NCBI RefSeq assembly: GCF_000208865.1
Contig: NC_018393.1
Location: 744,001 to 808,000 of the forward strand
Length of the DNA: 64,000 bases
Reading direction: 5' to 3'
From: Neospora caninum Liverpool
Lineage: Eukaryota > Apicomplexa > Conoidasida > Eucoccidiorida > Sarcocystidae
The notes below the pieces were generated by a model that was not told the origin of the DNA, did no database searches, and saw only the letters and a program-made list of their open reading frames with translations. A program made the position numbers and the translations under genes. This document shows positions 47,583 to 56,816 of this stretch, piece by piece (positions within the stretch are counted from its first letter, which is position 1; each line of letters opens with the position of its first letter).

Positions 47583-48689
47583 ATGGCAGGAGACTCGCAA
47601 GCGCGGTGCCCGGTTTCCCAAGGCCCGGCCTCGACATTGAAGATGTATCAGTACTATGGAGGGCAAAGGAAATTGCGACAGAGCTTGCGAATGGGACTAA
47701 CTGTCACTGTTCTTGTTGCGAGCACATCTCTGCAGTATGACAACCCATCTTTTTTGTCCGTTGTTCGAGCCGTACCCGACCAGGCAGGCACCCCGACATC
47801 AGAATGTGAGACAGCCACAAGCGGCACTACCACAAATGTGCTGCAGGTGAGCTGCCAAGGGGATCTACAATGTGCTCCAGGAGGCCTGAGCGACGAGAAC
47901 GTATGCCCAGAAAACACAGAACACCTGCATCAGTGCAAGACAACAGGGGGCGACAGTAGTAGATGCATCGACGTCAACGACCTTCTCACGGACTCGGGAA
48001 ACAGCGTCACCTGGGTTGAAGGTGCCAACACTGCCGGTCACACTACCAAGAAGCTGACAATACCGACTGAGAGGTTTCCGCTCACTGACAAAAAATTCGT
48101 TGTCGGCTGCGTCAACAGAGCGAAGAGCGCAGACAGCTGTAAAGTGGCTGTAACGCTGGCGGCAAGAGCAACTGCAAAGAACGACCAGACCGTCACGTGT
48201 GCTTACGGAGCGAGTAGCAATAAGGAACCTCAGACCATCACGCTGAGTCCCTCGCAAAACACGTTCACACTGGTTTGCGGAACTGACGGAGATATTCTGC
48301 CGAGCACGTACCAGAAAAAGTACTGCAGTAGCTCAGAAAACAATACCACCAGTGCGTGCGAAGAAAAAGACTACACCTCGATCATCACGACATACCAAGA
48401 AACGTGGTGGCAGAAAACACCCGAAGGAACAAACGCTTACACACTGGAGATTCCACCGAACGATTTCCCGGCAGAGCCCGCAAATATTGTGGTCGGGTGC
48501 AAAAAAACCGCCACTACGACATTGAAAGTGGAGGAGGACCCTAGCGAAACTGATTCGTTGAGTGTGTGTAAAGTTGTGGTGACGATTGAGGCTTTGGCAA
48601 ATAGTTCGTCTGCAACAATGTCCGGGGTGATGGCATCCCTGGCTTTGGGAGGAGTGGCCTTCATTGGCGCGTTGGCGCATGCTCTGTGA
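47583..48689 (+). CDS. SRS surface antigen, array copy 1 (domain 1 shortened)
   Basis: GPI-anchored SRS (SAG1-related) surface protein, 368 residues, one exon. It has a 30-residue polar start, a hydrophobic leader (MGLTVTVLVASTS), cysteine-rich domain 1, domain 2 with six cysteines, and a hydrophobic GPI-type tail ending ALAHAL. The family mediates host-cell attachment and is immunogenic. Compared with copies 2-6 about 25 residues are missing in frame at the start of domain 1 (after SECETATSGTTT), removing the CTC cysteine pair. The upstream in-frame ATG of copies 2-6 is absent because a TGA lies three codons before this start. The pre-start motif reads TGAGGCA instead of TGAGACG. The middle of domain 1 (IDVNDLLTDSGNSVTWVEG) is the same as in copy 3. 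It may be expressed differently from the others, or not at all. Confidence 0.85.
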   Translation: MAGDSQARCPVSQGPASTLKMYQYYGGQRKLRQSLRMGLTVTVLVASTSLQYDNPSFLSVVRAVPDQAGTPTSECETATSGTTTNVLQVSCQGDLQCAPGGLSDENVCPENTEHLHQCKTTGGDSSRCIDVNDLLTDSGNSVTWVEGANTAGHTTKKLTIPTERFPLTDKKFVVGCVNRAKSADSCKVAVTLAARATAKNDQTVTCAYGASSNKEPQTITLSPSQNTFTLVCGTDGDILPSTYQKKYCSSSENNTTSACEEKDYTSIITTYQETWWQKTPEGTNAYTLEIPPNDFPAEPANIVVGCKKTATTTLKVEEDPSETDSLSVCKVVVTIEALANSSSATMSGVMASLALGGVAFIGALAHAL

Positions 48690-50456
48690 AGTGGGTTTCG
48701 TGTGTTTGGAGCCTAGTGACCTGACTCCCTAGCGAGACATGGTCCTCTTTTGCACTAGTCTACTGGTAGTTTTGCTGCGCTCGCTCGGCAGGTCTTCGTT
48801 TCCTGTTGGATCTCACCGCACGGTCACGCAATCTCAATACCATCATTCACACAGGCCACGCTGGGTTGGTTATCGGGGGTTTGATGAAGTACACTTTCAA
48901 AATCATAACACACCACGGCGACGTCTACGTTATCAGGCGTGGTTCCAGTAGGCGCGTGTATGGTGATTCGCACCGACTGAGGAATTTTGATACGTCGCAC
49001 AGGTACTCTGGCGGGGAAAACAGAACGTGAGAGGACAAAGCGAGGGCACTGGACTGTCAGATCTGAAAAAGACCCTGTAACTCACAGAAAATGCTCCGGA
49101 GAAGACATGGAGCCCCTTTGGAAAGGTGACGTAATAAAGATATCCCTGCTGCAGTTGAAATTCTGCGCTTTTTGTGAAGCCGACGTCTCAGCGAACGAGA
49201 ACTGTTCAATGCATATTCCCTCGGAACACGTGAGGGTTTTCCGGAAACAAGGACTAGAAACTTTCTGTTACCAGACTCCACCACCATTGAAGGTATCTGC
49301 ATTATCTGCATGTTCTCTGCACAGATGACGAAACGGTTTCCTGCGAACACACGATTCCCTATCCACTTTCAGACTGGAATAATTTTTGGCAAGTCTGCAC
49401 AACTTATCTCCCCGCCGGTAACCGTCTCCACTCTTGTTGTGATGCAACATCTGACGTATTCGCGGCAATAGGCTGGACCATCTAACTCGGTGCCTGTGTG
49501 TATTCGAGAAGTAGGGAGCGATAAGGGAGACGGGATGCAGCGATGCGGGGAGAAAGAGGTTAACAATCTTCCGGCGACTCAAAACTGCGGGACCGCCAAG
49601 AGAACTACGTTTGCCAGATTCAAAACATACTCCTCTCTTTGGAGTAAACTAACTCGTGTTCCGAAACTCTTTTCTTCAGCATCCAATATGGATCCATACC
49701 ACCATAGTAATTCCACTCAACAGATACTCCGCGCTTGCCATTCATCCCCTCACACAATTAAACTCAAACGGGCGTGGCCTACTGGAGCCACAGGCCTCCT
49801 CTCTCCTGTGTTGTACATTTATACTACGTGAGTGCCTCCAGGAAGATCCTTTTGTTCGGCTACAGCCTCAAGACACAGACCGAAAAGAGCGCCTCGCTAA
49901 TACAGTTTTGTTTTGATCTTTATGTGCGAACAAGGACTGTTTTACTTCGGTTCTGTCGGATGCCATGACAGCTGCGACGCCACTTCTTACCGCAGAGTGC
50001 AATGCCGCCCGCAGTCCGAGCGGGATGGCCCCAGCGCCTGTCGCGCGCTTGTCTTGCGAGCGGCAGCAGCGGCCAACAAGCAAACACAAAAAGCGCGAAG
50101 CATGTGGCAAGGAAACCTGAGCTTTGAATTGAATACGTTTCGTTCTATTTGGCGAATACTGCTGTCTCCCTCGTCACAAAATTCAACACTTTAGAAGAGA
50201 CCCGCTGTCAGTCCTCTGACGTGCACAGCACTCCAACGAACTGTGTCTTCGCCGCTCCCCTCTGGTTACGAGGCAGGGACGCGTCAACCCTATAGCATCT
50301 GGCCTTCTGAGAGTTCCATGCTGTAACTGCCTCGTCCAAAACACGCTAGTGTGTTGCCCTTAAACACTATAACTCGTCGTGTTTCCATGTTGAGCGACAG
50401 TTAATAGCAGTCGTACGGTTGTTCACTGAGACGGTGACATGGTTGATTGCAACGAA
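48690..50456 (+). repeat. Long-type SRS spacer (after copy 1)
   Basis: 1,767 bases: 3' flank of copy 1, a segment of about 335 bases found only in long spacers (about 49070-49410), and the 5' flank of copy 2. From about 49045 to about 50370 it is virtually identical, without indels, to 57173-58498 (constant offset 8,128). Small open frames inside (for example 49490-49831) recur only because the DNA is duplicated. Confidence 0.85.
50427..50433 (+). promoter_or_regulatory. TGAGACG motif upstream of copy 2
   Basis: Matches the WGAGACG cis-element described in Toxoplasma promoters. It lies 24 bases before the start used here (50457), within the conserved GTTCACTGAGACGGTGACAT block. Confidence 0.45.
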
Positions 50457-51620
50457 ATGGCGGGAGACTCGCAAGCGCGGTGCCCGGGGTCCCACGGCCC
50501 GGCCTCGACATTGAAGACGTATCAGTACTATGGAGGGCCAAAGAAATTGCGACAGAGTTTTCGAATGGGACTAACGCTAATGGTGCTGCTTGCAGGCACA
50601 TCTCTGCAGTATGACAACCGATCTTTTTTGTCCGTTGTTCGAGCCGTGCGCGCCCAGGCAGGCACCCTAACATCAAAATGTGAGGCGGCGAAAGACGGAA
50701 ATACCACGTGCACGTGCCTCAAAGATGATTCTCAAACAACAACGCTTTCTGCAACGCTTTCAGAAGAGACAAATGTGCTGCAGGTAAGCTGTCAAACTGA
50801 CCTAAAGTGCGCTCCCGATGAGCTGAATGGCAAGAACGTCTGCCCAGGAAACACAGAACAGCTGTATCAGTGCAAATCAGGCGGCAGTTCTAAATGTATC
50901 AACGTCAATTCCCTTCTTATCAGCTCTGACAGCAGCGTCACTTGGGATACAGTTTCCAATACTACCGGTTCCACGACTAAGAAGCTAACAATCCCGAACG
51001 AGAGGTTTCCGTTCACTGACAAAAAATTCGTTGTCGGCTGCCTCAAAAATCAAGGGACCGCAGACCACTGCAAAGTGACTGTGACAATGGCGGCAAGAGC
51101 AACTGCAAAGAACGACCAGACCGTCACGTGTGCTTACGGAGCGAGTAGCAATAAGGAACCTCAGACCATCACGCTGAGTCCCTCGCAAAACACGTTCACA
51201 CTGGTTTGTGGAACTGACGGAGATATTCTGCCGAGCACGTACCAGAAAAAGTACTGCGGTAGCTCAGAAAACAATACCACCAGTGCGTGCGAAGAAAAAG
51301 ACTACACCTCGATCATCACGACATACCAAGAAACGTGGTGGCAGAAAACACCCGAAGGAACAAACGTTTATACACTGGAGATTCCACCGAACGATTTCCC
51401 GACAGAGTCTGCAAATATTGTGGTCGGGTGCAAAACAACCGCCACTAACGAGTTGAAAATGGAGGAGGAGCCTAGCGAAACAGATTCGTCGAGTGTGTGT
51501 AAAGTTGTGGTGACGATTGAGGCTTTGGCAAATAGTTCGTCTGCAACAATGTCCGAGGTGATGGCATCCCTGGCTTTGGGAGGAGTGGCCTTCATCGGTG
51601 CGTTGGCGCATGCTCTGTGA
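50439..51620 (+). CDS. SRS surface antigen, array copy 2
   Basis: SRS-family GPI-anchored surface protein; 393 residues from the upstream ATG or 387 from the ATG at 50457, which has the better AACGAAATGG context and is the start shared by all copies. Numbering from the upstream ATG: hydrophobic leader about 41-57; domain 1 about 80-215 with cysteines at 81, 91, 93, 118, 124, 135, 145, 153, 201 and 211; domain 2 about 220-360 with six cysteines at 231, 257, 273, 284, 331 and 354. Sequons lie at N278, N279 and N365, and the GPI-type tail spans about 366-393. It has the Q-type leader (TSLQYDNRSFLSVVRAV), shared with copy 4 almost base for base through QTDLKCAPD. The second half of domain 1 (INVNSLLISSDSSVTWD) is unique to this copy. 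Confidence 0.9.
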   Translation: MVDCNEMAGDSQARCPGSHGPASTLKTYQYYGGPKKLRQSFRMGLTLMVLLAGTSLQYDNRSFLSVVRAVRAQAGTLTSKCEAAKDGNTTCTCLKDDSQTTTLSATLSEETNVLQVSCQTDLKCAPDELNGKNVCPGNTEQLYQCKSGGSSKCINVNSLLISSDSSVTWDTVSNTTGSTTKKLTIPNERFPFTDKKFVVGCLKNQGTADHCKVTVTMAARATAKNDQTVTCAYGASSNKEPQTITLSPSQNTFTLVCGTDGDILPSTYQKKYCGSSENNTTSACEEKDYTSIITTYQETWWQKTPEGTNVYTLEIPPNDFPTESANIVVGCKTTATNELKMEEEPSETDSSSVCKVVVTIEALANSSSATMSEVMASLALGGVAFIGALAHAL

Positions 51621-53053
51621 AGTGAGGTTTGTGTGTTTGGCATTCACGCGGTCTGAGTCCCTAGCGAGAAATGGGCCTCATCATGCACTAGTCCACTGGT
51701 CGTTTTGCTGGGCTCTCTGGGTAGTTCTTCGTTTCCTGCTGGAACTCAGTCTAGAGACACAAATCTCAGTACCATTATTCACACAGGCCACGCTGGGTTC
51801 GTTAACGGGTGGCTGGTGAGGTATCCTACCAAGACGACAAGAGCCCACGGCGACGTTGACCTCATGAGACGTTCTTCTAATCGAGGGTGTTACGATGATA
51901 TACATCGAGTGAAGAACTTTGGTATGTGGCGGATGTACTGTAGCGGTAAAACAAGAAAACACATGAGAGAGTACATAGAGGGCAGTGTACTGCCTGATGT
52001 GCATTCTAGGCGGTAGTCGATTCCACACTTGTTGTGACGCAAGACCTGTCGTCTTCGCGGCAATCGGCTGGACCATCTAACTCGGTTCAGGTGTGTATTC
52101 GAGAAGTAAGGAGCGATAAGGGAGACGGTATGCAGTGATGCGTGGAGAAAAAGTCAGCCATCCTCTGGAGACTGAGAACGTCGGGATCTCGAACAGAACT
52201 ACGTTTGCCAGATTTAAAACATACTCCACTCTTTCTGCCAAATAACTAATTCGTGTTCCGAAACCCTTTGCGTTACCTTCCGATATGGATCCAGGCCGCC
52301 ATAGCAGTTCCACCCAACCGATATAACGCGGTTTCAATCCACCCCCTCAAGAGATTGAAAACGAACATCCGCGGACTACTGGAGCCACAAGCCTCCTCTC
52401 TCCGTTTTCTGCATTTATACTCCGTGCGTGTCTCCAGGAGGATTCTTTTGTTCGGCTACAGCCTCAAGACACAGACCGAAAAGACTGGCCTGCTCATACA
52501 GGTTCGTTTTGATCTTTATGTGCGAACAAGGACTGTTTTACTTCGGTTCTGTCGGAGGGCCATGACAACCGCGATGTCACTTCTTAACGCAGAGTGCAAT
52601 GCCGCCCGCAGTCCGAGCCGGATGGCCCCCGCGCCTGTCACGCGCTTGTCTTGCGAGCGGCAGCAGCGGCCAACAGGCAAACGCAAAAAGCGCGAAGCAT
52701 GTGGCAAGGAAACCTGAGCTTTGAATTGAATACGTTTCGTTCTATTTGGCGAATACTGCTGTCTCCCTCGTCAGAAAATTCAACACTGTAGAAGAGACCG
52801 GCCAGAGGTCCTCTGGCTTGCAGAGCACTCCAACCAACTGTGTCTTCGCCGCTCCCCTTTGGTTACGAGGCATGGACGCGTCAACCCTATGGCATCTGGC
52901 TTTCTGAGAGTTCCATGCTGTAACTGCCTCGTCCAAAACACGCTAGTGTGTTGCCCTTAAACACAGTAACTCGTCGTATTTCTATGTTGAGCGACAGTTA
53001 ACAGCAGTCGTACGGTTGTTCACTGAGACGGTGACATGGTTGATTGTAACGAA
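51621..53053 (+). repeat. Short-type SRS spacer (after copy 2)
   Basis: 1,433 bases, lacking the segment of about 335 bases found in long spacers. The part from about 52250 to 53010 is nearly identical to 54850-55605 (offset 2,596). Contains the conserved pre-ATG region of copy 3. Confidence 0.85.
53024..53030 (+). promoter_or_regulatory. TGAGACG motif upstream of copy 3
   Basis: Same position relative to the start codon (53054) as in the other copies; matches the Toxoplasma WGAGACG element. Confidence 0.45.
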
Positions 53054-54220
53054 ATGGCAGGAGACTCGCAAGCGCGGTGCCCGGGGTCCCAAGGCGCGGC
53101 CGCGACATTGAAGACGTATCAGTACTATGGAGGGCCAAAGAAATTGCGACAGAGTTTTCGAATGGGACTAACGCTAATGGTGCTTCTTGCAAGCACGTCT
53201 CTGCACTATAGCTGCCAATCATTTTTCTCGATTGTTGGAGGCGCCTCCGCCTCGGGAAAGGCAGCTTCAGAATGTGTGGCGGCACAAGACGGCAATACGA
53301 CGTGCACGTGTCTCAAAGAAGATTCCAAAACAAAAAGCCTTTCTGCAACGCTTTCAGAAGAGACAAATGTGCTGCAGGTGAGCTGCAAAGAGGATCTACA
53401 ATGTGCTCCCGATGAGCTGAATGGCAAGAACGTCTGCCCAGGAAACACAGAACAGCTGCATCAGTGCAAGACAGCAGGGGGCAACAGTATTAGATGCATC
53501 GACGTCAACGACCTTCTCACGGACTCGGGAAACAGCGTCACCTGGGTTGAAGGTGCCAACACTGCCGGTCACACTACCAAGAAGCTGACAATACCGACTG
53601 AGAGGTTTCCGCTCACTGACAAAAAATTCGTTGTCGGATGCGTCACAAAAGGGGGAAGCGCAGACCACTGCAACGTAACTGTGACGGTGGCGGCAAGAGC
53701 AACTGCAAAGAACGACCAGACCGTCACGTGTGCTTACGGAGCGAGTAGCAATAAGGAACCTCAGACCATCACGCTGAGTCCCTCGCAAAACACGTTCACA
53801 CTGGTTTGCGGAACTGACGGAGATATTCTGCCGAGCACGTACCAGAAAAAGTACTGCAGTAGCTCAGAAAACAATACCACCAGTGCGTGCGAAGAAAAAG
53901 ACTACACCTCGATCATCACGACATACCAAGAGACATGGTGGCAGAAAACACCCGAAGGAACAAACGCTTACACACTGGAGATTCCACCGAACGATTTCCC
54001 GACAGAGTCCGCAAATATTGTGGTCGGGTGCAAAACAACCGCCACTAACGAGTTGAAAATGGAGGAGGAGCCTAGCGAAACAGATTTGTCGAGTGTGTGT
54101 AAAGTTGTGGTGACGATTGAGGCTTTGGCAAATAGTTCGTCTGCAACAATGTCCGAGGTGATGGTATCCCTGGCTTTGGGAGGAGTGGCCTTCATCGGTG
54201 CGTTGGCGCATGCTCTGTGA
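53036..54220 (+). CDS. SRS surface antigen, array copy 3
   Basis: SRS-family GPI-anchored protein, 394 residues (388 from the preferred start at 53054). It carries the H-type leader (TSLHYSCQSFFSIVGGASAS), which is shared with copies 5 and 6 and adds an extra cysteine near the leader end. Domain 1 carries IDVNDLLTDSGNSVTWVEG and the PLTDKKFVVGC block, both shared with copy 1 rather than with its leader partners 5 and 6. Domain 2 is almost identical to all others. The end of domain 2 (TNELKMEEEPSETD) is shared with copies 2 and 5. It is thus a mosaic of segments seen in different neighbours. One private change near the end replaces the usual DSSSVC with DLSSVC. Confidence 0.9.
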   Translation: MVDCNEMAGDSQARCPGSQGAAATLKTYQYYGGPKKLRQSFRMGLTLMVLLASTSLHYSCQSFFSIVGGASASGKAASECVAAQDGNTTCTCLKEDSKTKSLSATLSEETNVLQVSCKEDLQCAPDELNGKNVCPGNTEQLHQCKTAGGNSIRCIDVNDLLTDSGNSVTWVEGANTAGHTTKKLTIPTERFPLTDKKFVVGCVTKGGSADHCNVTVTVAARATAKNDQTVTCAYGASSNKEPQTITLSPSQNTFTLVCGTDGDILPSTYQKKYCSSSENNTTSACEEKDYTSIITTYQETWWQKTPEGTNAYTLEIPPNDFPTESANIVVGCKTTATNELKMEEEPSETDLSSVCKVVVTIEALANSSSATMSEVMVSLALGGVAFIGALAHAL

Positions 54221-55649
54221 AGTGAGGTTTGTGTGTTTGGCATTCACGCGGTCTGAGTCCCTAGCGAGAAATGGGCCTCATCATGCACTAGTCCACTGGT
54301 CGTTTTGCTGGGCTCTCTGGGTAGTTCTTCTTTTCCTGCCGGAACTCAGTGCAGAGTCACAAATCTCAGTACCATTATTCACACAGGCCACGCTGGGTTC
54401 GTTAACGGGTGGCTGGTGAGGTATCCTACCAAGACGACAAGAGCCCACGGCGACGTTGACCTTATCAGACGTTCTTCTAATCGAGGGTGTCACGATGATA
54501 TGCATCTACTGAAGGACTTTGGTATGTCGCGGCTGTGCTCTAGCGGTAAAACACGAAAGCCTGAGCGACTGCATAGAGGGCGGTGTACTGTCAGATCTGG
54601 ATTCCAGGCTGTAACGGACTCCATACATACTGTGACGCAACCAACACCTGACGTATGCGCGGCAATCGGCAGGGACATCTGACTTGGTGCAGGTGTGTAC
54701 TTGAGAAGTAGGAAGCGATAAGGGAGACGGCATGCAGCGTTGTGTGGAGAAAAAGTTAGCAATCCTCTGGAGACACCGCGGGATCCCGAAGAGAACAGCG
54801 TTTGCTACCTTCAAAACATACTCCACTATCTGTGCTAATAAACTAACTCGTGTTCTGAAACCTTTGCGTTAGCTTCCAATATGGATCCAGGCCGCCATAG
54901 TAGTTCCACCCAACCGATATAACGCGGTTTCAATCCACCCCCTCAAGAGATTGAAAACGAACATCCGCGGACTACTGGAGCCACAAGCCTCCTCTCTCCG
55001 TTTTCTACATTTATACTCCGTGCGTGTCTCCAGGAGGATTCTTTTGTTCGGCTACAGCCTCAAGACACAGACCGAAAAGACTGGCCTGCTCATACAGGTT
55101 CGTTTTGATCTTTATGTGCGAACAAGGACTGTTTTACTTCGGTTCTGTCGGAGGGCCATGACAACCGCGATGTCACTTCTTAACGCAGAGTGCAATGCCG
55201 CCCGCAGTCCGAGCCGGATGGCCCCCGCGCCTGTCACGCGCTTGTCTTGCGAGCGGCAGCAGCGGCCAACAAGCAAACGCGAAAAGCGCGAAGCATGTGG
55301 CAAGGAAACCTGAGCTTTGAATTGAATACGTTTCGTTCTATTTAGCGAATACTGCTGTCTCCCTCGTCAGAAAATTCAACACTGTAGAAGAGACCGGCCA
55401 GAGGTCCTCTGGCTTGCAGAGCACTCCAACCAACTGTGTCTTCGCCGCTCCCCTTTGGTTACGAGGCATGGACGCGTCAACCCTATGGCATCGGGTTTTC
55501 TGAGAGTTCCATGCTGTAACTGCCTCGTCCAAAACACGCTAGTGTGTTGCCCTTAAACACAGTAACTCGTCGTATTTCTATGTTGAGCTACAGTTAACAG
55601 CAGTCGTACGGTTGTTCACTGAGACGGTGACATGGTTGATTGTAACGAA
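54221..55649 (+). repeat. Short-type SRS spacer (after copy 3)
   Basis: 1,429 bases of the short type. The left part carries an ACACCTGACGTATGCGCGGCAATCGG block that the spacer after copy 5 shares. The right part is nearly identical to the spacer after copy 2. Confidence 0.85.
55620..55626 (+). promoter_or_regulatory. TGAGACG motif upstream of copy 4
   Basis: Conserved in position before the start codon (55650); matches the Toxoplasma WGAGACG element. Confidence 0.45.
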
Positions 55650-56816
55650 ATGGCAGGAGACTCGCAAGCGCGGTGCCTGGGCTCCCATGGCCTGGCCTCG
55701 ACATTGCAGATGTATCAGTACCACGGAGGGCAACGGAAATTGCGACAGAGTTTTCGAATGGGACTAACGCTAATGGTGCTGCTTGCAGGCACATCTCTGC
55801 AGTATGACAACCGATCTTTTTTGTCCGTTGTTCGAGCCGTGCGCGCCCAGGCAGGCACCCTAACATCAAAATGTGAGGCGGCGAAAGACGGAAATACCAC
55901 GTGCACGTGCCTCAAAGATGATTCTCAAACAACAACGCTTTCTGCAACGCTTTCAGAAGAGACAAATGTGCTGCAGGTAAGCTGTCAAACTGACCTAAAG
56001 TGCGCTCCCGATGACCTCAGCGGCAAGAATGTCTGCCCTGGAGACACAGACAAGCTCTACGATTGCAAATCAACGAACGGCAGTTTCAAATGCATCGACG
56101 TCAACGAAATTCTTGCCACATCTGAAAACAGCGTTCAGTGGGTGGCAGGCACCACCCCTCAGGACAGCACCACTAAGACACTAGCAATCCCGACTGACAG
56201 GTTTCCGTTCACTGACCAAAAGTTCGTTATCGGCTGCGTCAACGACGACCGGACCGCAGACCGCTGCAAAGTGACTGTAACGCTGGCGGCAAGAGCAACT
56301 GCGAAGAAGGACCAGACCGTCACGTGTGCTTACGGAGCGAGTAGCAATAAGGAACCTCAGACCATCACGCTGAGTCCCTCGCAAAACACGTTCACACTGG
56401 TTTGCGGAACTGACGGAGATATTCTGCCGAGCACGTACCAGAAAAAGTACTGCAGTAGCTCAGAAAACAATACCACCAGTGCGTGCGAAGAAAAAGACTA
56501 CACCTCGATCATCACGACATACCAAGAAACGTGGTGGCAGAAAAAACCCGAAGGAACAAACGTTTATACACTGGAGATTCCACCGAACGATTTCCCGACA
56601 GAGTCCGCAAATATTGTGGTGGGGTGCAAAGAAACCGCCACTACGACATTGAAAGTGGAGGAGGATCCTAGCGAAACTGATTCGTCGAGTGTGTGTAAGG
56701 TTGTGGTCACGATCGAGGCTTTGGCAAATAGTTCGTCTGCAACAATGTCCGGGGTGATGGCATCCCTGGCTTTGGGAGGAGTGGCCTTCATCGGTGCGTT
56801 GGCGCATGCTCTGTGA
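55632..56816 (+). CDS. SRS surface antigen, array copy 4
   Basis: SRS-family GPI-anchored protein, 394 residues (388 from 55650). Leader and first part of domain 1 are the Q-type, near-identical to copy 2. The second half of domain 1 is private (IDVNEILATSENSVQWVAG, then DRFPFTDQKFVIGC). The domain 2 core matches the other copies except small changes (ARATAKKDQT, WWQKKPEGTN). The tail of domain 2 (CKETATTTLKVEEDPSETD) follows copy 1, and both copies 1 and 4 are followed by the long spacer. This suggests that the 3' half of the gene plus spacer was exchanged as one block. The tail is hydrophobic and GPI-type as in the others. Confidence 0.9.
   Translation: MVDCNEMAGDSQARCLGSHGLASTLQMYQYHGGQRKLRQSFRMGLTLMVLLAGTSLQYDNRSFLSVVRAVRAQAGTLTSKCEAAKDGNTTCTCLKDDSQTTTLSATLSEETNVLQVSCQTDLKCAPDDLSGKNVCPGDTDKLYDCKSTNGSFKCIDVNEILATSENSVQWVAGTTPQDSTTKTLAIPTDRFPFTDQKFVIGCVNDDRTADRCKVTVTLAARATAKKDQTVTCAYGASSNKEPQTITLSPSQNTFTLVCGTDGDILPSTYQKKYCSSSENNTTSACEEKDYTSIITTYQETWWQKKPEGTNVYTLEIPPNDFPTESANIVVGCKETATTTLKVEEDPSETDSSSVCKVVVTIEALANSSSATMSGVMASLALGGVAFIGALAHAL

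Noticed and set aside
49490..49831. A 113-codon plus-strand frame repeated exactly at 57618-57959
   Set aside because: It lies in the duplicated long spacer; the matching segment in short spacers is broken. Identity reflects DNA duplication, not coding constraint.
51264..51647. A 127-codon antisense frame that recurs in each SRS copy (also 53864-54247, 56460-56843, 59389-59772, 61981-62364)
   Set aside because: It is the reverse strand of the homogenised domain 2. It recurs only because the sense sequence is duplicated, and its protein has no domain-like features.
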